Below the pieces are notes generated by a model. That model worked only from the letters and a program-made list of their open reading frames with translations. It did not search any database and had not been told where the DNA came from. 64,000 nt of DNA from Nitrospira sp. (GTDB lineage Bacteria; Nitrospirota; Nitrospiria; Nitrospirales; Nitrospiraceae), in contig JACOEM010000008.1 in assembly GCA_024998565.1 (NCBI GenBank), forward strand, positions 1 through 64,000. The letters are read 5' to 3'. A program made the position numbers and the translations under genes. Below are positions 57,386-64,000 of the stretch, piece after piece. Position 1 is the stretch's first letter, and every line of letters starts with the position of its first letter.

Positions 57386-58720
57386 TCACGCCGAGGTCGG
57401 TTGCCCGGTGAGGGTCGGCTCCGACACTCCAACCTCCTGCCCCAGTACGGTTGCGGTTGGAATGAGAAACGGAGCGCATCGATAGACCGCCACGGTCACA
57501 GGTCCCTCGCCATGGCGCGCCAGAAGGGCGGCCCTGAGAGTCGGCCAATCTCCGAATCGCTGCGCATGGGGGAACATGGACGTTAGGTCCTGCCCATTCA
57601 AGCCTGGCGACAACACCATGAGGTGATGCTGCTTCCGGCGGATTAATTGGGCCACCGTTCTCAGTTTCTCAAGGGGCCGATCGAGATCGGCCAGGCGAAA
57701 ATGGCTGAGCCGTCTGGCAATGCGCGACCAGAGCGGACTGTCTACGGGAAACAATTCATGGGTGCCCATGCCAAGAGGACAGGCGGCAATAACCACCCGG
57801 GAGACTTCTCCTGTCGCCTGCTCAACCGGCCACATTCCTCGATCCTGCGCAAACTGCCAGCTTGTGTCGAAGGGATACATGTCCGCCACCACGACCTCCG
57901 CTTCCGGACACATCGGCACGGCGTAAAGCCGTTGCGCTGCACGGACGCCTGCTTCATGCGCCTGAACGACATCCCCCGCGAACAGACCGCAGATGGCGCG
58001 GTGACGATTGAGGGTGACATTCACAATACCATCGAGCCCGACCCGCCGTGCCACGGCGATCATATCCTGCCGCAACTCCGTCTGGATGGACCCGCCGCGC
58101 TCGCGCGAACCGCGCAGATAGTCGTGCATCATCCGCGTGGTCTCCACGCCACAGACGGCCGGGAGTATGATCTTGGCGCCACCGGAAAATCCCGCTACCG
58201 GGTGGGGATAGATGCAGCCCACACCGATCTTGACCTCGCTCTCCATCACCAGTCGATTGATATGGAGCGGGATCCCGGCAGGCGATCGTCCACAATTCAC
58301 CAGATCGACCCGACTGTCATGAGCCAGGACCTTCACCGCCGATGACAGCCGGGATCCGACCTTCTTGGCCCTCTCGTCGGCCAGGGCCGGCGGGTGCGTA
58401 CCACCCGCCAACATCACCGTAATGTCGCGCGCGGAGATCCCCCCGCTCGTCAACTCCTCCACGAGAAGCGGAAGCAGATCGGCTCCCGGCGTCGGCCTGG
58501 TCAGATCGTCGACTACGATCACGGCATTGCGCTTGCCTCTGGCAATCTCAGACAACCTGCGTGTCCCGATGGGCCGAGAGAGGCACTCCCGCATGGCCTC
58601 CACCGTCAGCGCCGGTTCATCCCGGGGACCGATTTCGATCAGCTTCCACGACGTGGGGAAGTCGATCGTCAACTCTTCATCCCCGAACCATGCTTTCGTG
58701 CGCAACTGCATCCTGGTCAT
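57386..58720 (-). CDS. LarA-family nickel-pincer racemase/epimerase
   Basis: 444 residues. The residues that L. plantarum lactate racemase uses occur at almost the same positions: DDLTRPT with Asp72 and Arg75, His109 in GGTHPP, His173 in YPHPVAGFSGG, Lys183 (cofactor attachment) in GGAKIILP and His199 in MMHDYL. It should therefore bind the nickel-pincer nucleotide. The LarA superfamily also includes racemases and epimerases of other 2-hydroxyacids, such as gluconate. No larB/C/E gene is near. It overlaps the GT2 gene by four bases and sits inside a glycan cluster, so a sugar-acid or lactyl substrate is plausible but unproven. Confidence 0.85.
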   Translation of the reverse strand: MTRMQLRTKAWFGDEELTIDFPTSWKLIEIGPRDEPALTVEAMRECLSRPIGTRRLSEIARGKRNAVIVVDDLTRPTPGADLLPLLVEELTSGGISARDITVMLAGGTHPPALADERAKKVGSRLSSAVKVLAHDSRVDLVNCGRSPAGIPLHINRLVMESEVKIGVGCIYPHPVAGFSGGAKIILPAVCGVETTRMMHDYLRGSRERGGSIQTELRQDMIAVARRVGLDGIVNVTLNRHRAICGLFAGDVVQAHEAGVRAAQRLYAVPMCPEAEVVVADMYPFDTSWQFAQDRGMWPVEQATGEVSRVVIAACPLGMGTHELFPVDSPLWSRIARRLSHFRLADLDRPLEKLRTVAQLIRRKQHHLMVLSPGLNGQDLTSMFPHAQRFGDWPTLRAALLARHGEGPVTVAVYRCAPFLIPTATVLGQEVGVSEPTLTGQPTSA

Positions 58721-59631
58721 GACTTGGGCCCCATCGCCGCAGACCCGGCGCTTTGCGGAACCGCTCGGCGAGGGACAGGCCGTTTAGACATCAAACCCGT
58801 CATCAGCTCCCAGAGGAATCCGGCGGCCTGACATTTTTCTCCAAGCCAAAACACCCAGAATTGTCGCCTGGACTGAAACCCCTTCCCGTCAAATGGGCCG
58901 ATGAGCTTGATCCACAGGGCCTGGAACCAGCGGGGATCTGTCCTCCGCCCCCCCTTCCCCCACAACAGGCTATCCTGCGGCACGACCCCGCTCTGATCGC
59001 AACGCATCACTAGAAAAAGCCTCGCGATACCGACTCCCCGTTGGAACGAATGACGCAAATGCTGCCCGACCGCCGCTCGCCGCAAATGCTGTACCTGGCT
59101 GGGCACGTAGACCATCCTGGCCCCTCGTTTCCGCAGTCTCCACATCAATTCCCAGTCCTCCCCGGAACCTCCGAAGCAGGGGTTGAACACGTACCCATCC
59201 TCCTGCTGACATCGCGCCAGCCACTCCCGTCGAATCATCAGATTCCCGCTGTTGCCGACCAATCCTCCGTGATCCATCTGTTCCCGTTCGGGAAAGGGAT
59301 TACGGCGACGGATCGCGTCCAGCAGCGGATCGGTCTCCTGGAACGTGCCTCCCGCCGCTGCGGCATCGCAGCGATCGAGGGCCCCGACCAGCCGTTCCAG
59401 CCAATCCGCGGGTGGAATCACGTCGTCATCCGCAAACGCGATCACGTCACCCGAGGATCTGGCAATGCCCTCATTTCTGGCCCATACCACACCTCGTCGG
59501 AGTTCATCGACGACGATAACAATCTCATCCGGCGGCCTGGTCTGCCCTTCCAACGCAGTCCGGCAGAGTGCCAGCGAGTCCCGCCCCACCGTAGGCACGA
59601 TGACTGAGATCTTGTGTCGATCCAACGGCAT
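58717..59631 (-). CDS. Glycosyltransferase family 2
   Basis: 304 residues, soluble GT-A fold. ISVIVPTVGRDSLALCRTAL is the nucleotide-sugar site start; the metal motif is ADDDVIPP (about residue 68) and the acceptor-site region is GSGEDWELMWR. The start ATG 59631 follows the flippase gene stop by seven bases. Overlaps larA-like gene stop to start (ATGA), so the two are co-translated. Sugar donor unknown. Confidence 0.88.
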   Translation of the reverse strand: MPLDRHKISVIVPTVGRDSLALCRTALEGQTRPPDEIVIVVDELRRGVVWARNEGIARSSGDVIAFADDDVIPPADWLERLVGALDRCDAAAAGGTFQETDPLLDAIRRRNPFPEREQMDHGGLVGNSGNLMIRREWLARCQQEDGYVFNPCFGGSGEDWELMWRLRKRGARMVYVPSQVQHLRRAAVGQHLRHSFQRGVGIARLFLVMRCDQSGVVPQDSLLWGKGGRRTDPRWFQALWIKLIGPFDGKGFQSRRQFWVFWLGEKCQAAGFLWELMTGLMSKRPVPRRAVPQSAGSAAMGPKS

Positions 59632-59638
59632 AGACCAC

Positions 59639-61183
59639 CTAACTCCACGCTGCGGCCTTGAGGCGCAGCAACACCGGTGCGAGGTACCGGAACAGCCGTT
59701 CCCCTGTCAGGCGGAACGCGCTCGGCAGACTGCGCACCATCAGTTCGATCTCTTCGACCTGCACAAGCCCGAGCCGGAAGACCCCACCCCAGTACAGGAC
59801 TGTCCCCACCACCGCCCCGACAAGAATTGAGAGCAGCGGCGGCGTCACACATACTGTCACCAGAGCGATAGCCAGGGCCGTGCCCATCGACAACAGCAGC
59901 CACCGGAACAGATGAACCTGCTCAAAGACCTGAACTCGCCGCCGATGCAGCATCCAGACATATCCCACTGCCACCAAGGCAAACGAGATGGACGTGGCCA
60001 GCGCCGCACCGGCAGCGCCCCAGAGCGGAATCAAGCCTGCACAGAGCCCCACATCCACCAGCACGATCATCCCGATGAGGCGGACCAAATGTCCCCCCTC
60101 CCCGCCTGCTTGAATAACCGGCCACAACACACGCGCCACCGCGTAACACAAAGCCCCCGGAACCAACAGACGCAATCCCAGGGCAGCATCGGCAAAACGA
60201 GGGCCGAAGTAGACCGTCACGATCTGCTCACCCAGGACCGCGACCAACAGGAGTAGGAACGTCGTCCCCACCACCACGTACCGTACCAGCCTGCCGACCA
60301 ACTGGCTCACCTCATCCACCCGTTGCTCCGCCCACAGGCGCGCCGTCGCCTGCAACATGACGCCTTCGACCGCAATCGGAATGAACCACACGAATTGCGA
60401 CCACTGAATCGCCGCCGCATAAAGACCTGCCTGCGCCTCGCCGGCAAGGTGCCGAACCAGAATCACATCCAACGAGCAGAGGGCCATATTCAGCACCGAA
60501 AACAGCATGGCCGGCAGCCCGAAGCGCAACAGAGGTCCTGTCACTGAGGAGACAGTCCGACCAGACTCCCGGCATTCGCCCCCGCTCAATACCTTCAGTA
60601 CCGCCCTGAGACAGGCCATGGCCACAAAGAGATTAGCCGTCAATAACCCGGCAAACACGCCGGTCACGCCCAAACCGGCCGTGGCCGCCAGCACGCCCAA
60701 CAGGCCTGCCGATACCACGCCGATCATGCCTGGGATCGCCGCACGCTCCTCATGTCGAAGACCGTGGAGTACACCGCGCGCATAAAACCACACCTGGTCG
60801 AACATCAACACGCCGACGATCACCAACGCGATAGGCAGGGCCGCCGTCCCGGACGGAGCAGTCGTCCCGACCACCAGGCCCACCACGACACTCACCGACA
60901 GCAGGCCTACCGCATTGATCAACGCCCCCGCGTGCGCCACGGCCCGGCACCAGGCCACGTCCTCCGGTTGCTCCGCGATACGTTTCGTCATGGTCTGCAT
61001 CATGCCGACATTGGCGAATTGAGAGGCGAGCAACAGAAGGGCCATGTAATAGGCATACTGTCCGTAACCTTCGATGCCGAGCATGCGGGCGAGGGTCGGC
61101 AACACCAAGGCCGAGGTGGCCATTTTCACCACCGACCAACTGCCGATGGATAGGATACCTTTAGAAACCGCTTGCGCCGACAT
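59639..61183 (-). CDS. Wzx-type polysaccharide flippase
   Basis: 514 residues with about 12-14 helices of the MATE/MVF oligosaccharidyl-lipid flippase superfamily. N-terminus GILSIGSWSVVKMATSALVL leads into LARMLGIEGYGQYAY, a flippase signature. It should move undecaprenyl-linked repeat units across the inner membrane. Positioned among glycosyltransferases, which supports Wzx. Confidence 0.88.
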   Translation of the reverse strand: MSAQAVSKGILSIGSWSVVKMATSALVLPTLARMLGIEGYGQYAYYMALLLLASQFANVGMMQTMTKRIAEQPEDVAWCRAVAHAGALINAVGLLSVSVVVGLVVGTTAPSGTAALPIALVIVGVLMFDQVWFYARGVLHGLRHEERAAIPGMIGVVSAGLLGVLAATAGLGVTGVFAGLLTANLFVAMACLRAVLKVLSGGECRESGRTVSSVTGPLLRFGLPAMLFSVLNMALCSLDVILVRHLAGEAQAGLYAAAIQWSQFVWFIPIAVEGVMLQATARLWAEQRVDEVSQLVGRLVRYVVVGTTFLLLLVAVLGEQIVTVYFGPRFADAALGLRLLVPGALCYAVARVLWPVIQAGGEGGHLVRLIGMIVLVDVGLCAGLIPLWGAAGAALATSISFALVAVGYVWMLHRRRVQVFEQVHLFRWLLLSMGTALAIALVTVCVTPPLLSILVGAVVGTVLYWGGVFRLGLVQVEEIELMVRSLPSAFRLTGERLFRYLAPVLLRLKAAAWS

Positions 61184-61245
61184 GAATCTTGTTTCCGATC
61201 GACCGCAGAGGCCTCAAAGGGGAGACGGGACGAACACCTGAACGA

Positions 61246-62355
61246 TCAGGCCGCAAACCGCTCGTACTGTGTTTGATGAGCCGCCAGAGCCGTGGAAGTT
61301 TCGTACGTCTCCCGTACGTAGTCGTAGGCTGCACGGCCTTTCTCCAACGGCGACTCGGCCAACAGAGTGCGGATCGCGGACGCATAGTCATCGTCGTGCA
61401 CCTGCTTCCCGAATCGGGAGGCAAACTGGTCCGGATCCACCCGGCTGATGATCGGACAGCCGTATGCCGCCGCTTCCAGAAAGGTTAACGGAAGCCCCTC
61501 TCGGACTGCGGTGCTGACAAAGATCCACGTGTCCGACAGAATCTTGTGCATCCGCTCCGGCTCACGAAAACGATTGATCAGCCCCGGCATCTCGAGATTG
61601 GGCACATCACGAAATTTCCTGCGCAATTGAGCGTCGAAACCGGATTCAGCCGAGGCACTCCCCTGCCCCACCGCCACAAACCGGTACTTCGGGAACTGCG
61701 CGGCCAATTCCAGGAACAGCCAGGGCCGTTTGCGCTTGTCCCACCGCGCCACAAAAGTAATGGTGGGGCGCGCACTTTTTGTGGGCAGTGTGGCGGGAAC
61801 ATCGATGAGATTGGGCAGCAGCGTCGGCAAGACCGATAGACCATAGAGGCGCTTGACCTTCTCCTTCAGGAAATGGGCCGGACAGAACACCGCGTCAGCC
61901 CGACGCACAGCCCGCCTGACCAACAACCCGGATTCGGTCAGGTAGTTGAGGGGAGTCAAGAGGCGACGCATCGGGGTGGCATACAGGAATTCAACCCACC
62001 AGTCGCTCATTTCGCGCGGATCGCGGCTCGTTACCAGGTGAGCGCGTCGTGGGTGGAAACGTTGCGCCAGATAGGTCAGGACGGTTGGGTCCTGCGAATG
62101 AAAAATATCGGCGGTGGATTCCCGAATCAGGCGGCAGGCCGCCACGACGTTTCGTGGTGAAAAACTCCGGATCTCCACCCCGCCGATCGTTTCACTCGGC
62201 TGTTGTCCCTGTCGCCCGGGAACAATGACGCTGACCCGGTGGCCAGAGCGCACAAGACTCTCGGCCAATTTCCGGGACATGCTCCCGAATCCGCCGTAGA
62301 TCCCCCAGTCGAAGTACTGGCTCGTCAGAATGCAGATATGCGGCCGCGCGCTCAT
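61246..62355 (-). CDS. Glycosyltransferase family 4
   Basis: 369 residues, GT-B fold. N-terminal ILTSQYFDWGIYGGFGSMSR (acceptor side) and C-terminal PLTFLEAAAYGCPIISR (nucleotide-sugar E-x7-E-like motif) identify it. The start is at MSARPHICIL, overlapping the stop of the preceding GT4 gene by four bases. Donor and acceptor unknown. Confidence 0.88.
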   Translation of the reverse strand: MSARPHICILTSQYFDWGIYGGFGSMSRKLAESLVRSGHRVSVIVPGRQGQQPSETIGGVEIRSFSPRNVVAACRLIRESTADIFHSQDPTVLTYLAQRFHPRRAHLVTSRDPREMSDWWVEFLYATPMRRLLTPLNYLTESGLLVRRAVRRADAVFCPAHFLKEKVKRLYGLSVLPTLLPNLIDVPATLPTKSARPTITFVARWDKRKRPWLFLELAAQFPKYRFVAVGQGSASAESGFDAQLRRKFRDVPNLEMPGLINRFREPERMHKILSDTWIFVSTAVREGLPLTFLEAAAYGCPIISRVDPDQFASRFGKQVHDDDYASAIRTLLAESPLEKGRAAYDYVRETYETSTALAAHQTQYERFAA

Positions 62356-63563
62356 GCCCGTGGCTCCCTCTGCCACCCGCCATCGGTGTCCGCAGTGGAG
62401 CGACCGACCACCGGCCTGGCTGCCGGCGCGGGTGCCATCACGCTCGCGCACAATTCGAGATACCTGGTCGCGAGCGCGGGCCACCCAAATTGGAGCACCC
62501 GCCGGCGATTCTCCGCACCCATCCGTCGTCGCAGGTCATCGGCCTGCAGCAACTCCCTCATGGCGCGCACCAGCGCCGGCACATCGGCCCAGGGGACAAT
62601 CTCGCCGTTCTTCCCCTTCGTCACCAACTCCGCGGTTCCTCCCGTGTCGGTCACAATGACCGGCAACCCGGACGCCATCGCCTCCAACAACGCAATCGAC
62701 ATGCCCTCCTGCTCGGACGGCAACACAAACACATCTGCCTCTTGGTACACAGCCGGCATCCGGTCCCGCCCAACGAATCCCTTGAAAATCACAGAGTCCG
62801 CCACTTGGAGGCGGTCCGCCGACTCCCGTAACACGGTCTCGGCATCGCCGGTACCCACGAATAGCAGCTGTAGCGGCTGCTCACAGGTGGCCCGCAATTG
62901 CGCAAATGCTTTCAGCAGATGATGTTGCCCCTTGCGCTCGATCAAGCGCGCGACACAGACAATCGTGAATGGCCGATTGGATTCCAGATGGATGGGAGTG
63001 AACAGAGTGGTATCGACGCCATTGGGAATCGTTACCAGCGGCAGACCCGGCAGCGTGCGATGCGCCAAGGCTTCCTGCTCCCCACTGATAGCCGTCACGG
63101 CTCCCGCATGCCGCCAAATCCGTTTGATCAACGGCGTCAGCACCGGATAGAGGTAGGCGTAGCGCGCTTCGAAACCGGGCACGTCCGGCCCTTGAAGCGA
63201 CAACACGTACGGCAGACCGTGGGTCAACCGCAGCAGACAACTGATCGCCCCTGCCGGCACTCCGGCAAAGGCAAAGCTGACATCGTACCGATGGGCGCGC
63301 AGAAGGCGCTGCGCCATGCGCAGGCCTCGCCAGCTGTACCGCAACAACTCGCGATTGGTCGCATGGTGGATGTTCCGATTGTCGACGGGAACTTTATAGA
63401 TCGTAATCCGCTCCGCAAACCGCTCGCTCTCATACCTCGCCTTGGTCCGTGAAGAGGTCACCAGGTCTACGACCACATCCCGATGCGACGCCATCTCCTG
63501 CAACAGGTGATAGTTCACCACGCCGGTGCCGCCGCCCAGCGGAGGAAACTCATTATCGAACAT
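62352..63563 (-). CDS. Glycosyltransferase family 4
   Basis: 403 residues from ATG 63563 (MFDNEFPPLGGGTGVV). SLQGPDVPGFE, TIPNGVDTTLFTP, VARLIERKGQHHLLKAF and EQEGMSIALLEAMASGLPVI are GT4 signatures. Relatives usually start with KILMFDNEFPP, four residues earlier; here that place is an ATT (63575), with GAGGAG nine bases upstream, so initiation at ATT is possible. The frame is open far upstream but overlaps the next gene. Confidence 0.88.
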   Translation of the reverse strand: MFDNEFPPLGGGTGVVNYHLLQEMASHRDVVVDLVTSSRTKARYESERFAERITIYKVPVDNRNIHHATNRELLRYSWRGLRMAQRLLRAHRYDVSFAFAGVPAGAISCLLRLTHGLPYVLSLQGPDVPGFEARYAYLYPVLTPLIKRIWRHAGAVTAISGEQEALAHRTLPGLPLVTIPNGVDTTLFTPIHLESNRPFTIVCVARLIERKGQHHLLKAFAQLRATCEQPLQLLFVGTGDAETVLRESADRLQVADSVIFKGFVGRDRMPAVYQEADVFVLPSEQEGMSIALLEAMASGLPVIVTDTGGTAELVTKGKNGEIVPWADVPALVRAMRELLQADDLRRRMGAENRRRVLQFGWPALATRYLELCASVMAPAPAARPVVGRSTADTDGGWQREPRA

Positions 63564-63580
63564 GAGAATACGAATGGCGA

Positions 63581-64000
63581 CTATCTCCTCGTCACCCGGC
63601 GAGCTACGTAGAGTGGGCGCCGTTTGACCTCGTCGGAAATCCGGCCGATGTACTCGCCGATGACCCCGATCGTCATCAGTTGAATGCCCGAGAGAAAAAA
63701 GATGGAGACGACCAGTGTGGTAAAGCCTGGCACGCCGGTGCCCAGCGTGAACTTCTTGACCAGATAGAACAACGCTACAAGGAACGACAGGAACGACACG
63801 CTGAACCCCAGGAGGGTAATGATGCGCAGCGGCATATGGCTGAAGGAGATCAGTCCGTCCAGCGCGAGATAGAGGAGCTTCCTGAACGTGTACTTGGGCG
63901 CCCCCGCATGGCGGGCGTGGCGTTCGTAGGGCACGCCGATTTGTTTGAACCCCACCCAACTCCGAATCCCCCTGACAAAACGATTGCGCTCGGGCATGCG
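63581..64000 (-). CDS. Membrane-bound GT2, C-terminal part (runs off window)
   Basis: Partial gene: the N-terminus lies beyond the right edge. The visible 140 residues cover the end of a GT-A domain (GIRSWVGFKQIGVPYERHAR) and two helices (ITLLGFSVSFLSFLVALFY and FTTLVVSIFFLSGIQLMTIG), ending IGEYIGRISDEVKRRP. This is the C-terminal layout of polyprenyl-phosphate sugar transferases such as DPM1/ArnC/GtrB. It would supply lipid-linked sugar, possibly to the ArnT-like enzyme in the same cluster. Confidence 0.85.
   Translation of the reverse strand, partial: RMPERNRFVRGIRSWVGFKQIGVPYERHARHAGAPKYTFRKLLYLALDGLISFSHMPLRIITLLGFSVSFLSFLVALFYLVKKFTLGTGVPGFTTLVVSIFFLSGIQLMTIGVIGEYIGRISDEVKRRPLYVARRVTRR

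Overview
The window is a high-GC, chromosomal, Gram-negative stretch of almost continuous housekeeping genes, nearly all on the minus strand. Gene order, outer-membrane and lipoprotein genes, an exosortase-type polysaccharide deacetylase and a type IV pilus module suggest a Nitrospira-like member of Nitrospirota. That assignment is an inference from gene content; no rRNA or tRNA gene is present to confirm it.

Layout. 1-2.3 kb: a broken histidine-kinase tail, a polysaccharide deacetylase and a secreted protein of unknown function on the plus strand. 2.3-11.3 kb (minus): rpsF-ssb-rpsR-yceD-rpmF-plsX-fabH-fabD-fabG-acpP-fabF-rnc plus a periplasmic cyclophilin, joining ribosomal, fatty-acid and RNA-processing genes. 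11.4-14.6 kb: two small lipoproteins with a shared C-terminal tail, an outer-membrane barrel, a small membrane protein and an indoleamine-2,3-dioxygenase-like haem protein. 14.6-22.7 kb: pth-rplY-prs-ispE downstream of a PilR/PilS two-component pair and pilC. 22.8-25 kb: pgsA, a small unknown gene and a serine hydrolase. 25.1-46.1 kb: a complete division and cell wall (dcw) cluster, in transcription order rsmH-ftsL-ftsI-murE-murF-mraY-murD-ftsW-murG-murC-murB-ddl-ftsQ-ftsA-ftsZ-pgeF-yggS-proC-yggT-divIVA, with no mraZ. 46.3-54.3 kb: asnS, a repeat-tailed secreted protein, an Asp-box propeller lipoprotein, YajQ, CstA, a PilZ protein and an alpha/beta hydrolase. 54.3-55.6 kb: Hsp20 with two small downstream genes that have strong ribosome-binding sites. 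55.7-64 kb: an envelope-polysaccharide cluster (glycosyltransferases, flippase, ArnT-like membrane enzyme) that contains a LarA-family racemase/epimerase gene; the first gene runs off the right edge.

How it works together. The dcw cluster makes lipid II and the divisome from one likely promoter upstream of rsmH. That promoter region holds a perfect inverted pair of DnaA boxes, two further palindromes and MraZ-box-like TGGG repeats although mraZ is absent; it is the most striking regulatory sequence in the window. The fatty-acid genes and pgsA supply membrane lipid. PilS/PilR/PilC belong to type IV pilus assembly. The right-hand cluster builds and exports a glycan; its LarA homologue keeps the residues known to hold the nickel-pincer cofactor and may act on a sugar acid or lactyl group. 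No CRISPR array, insertion sequence or prophage was seen.
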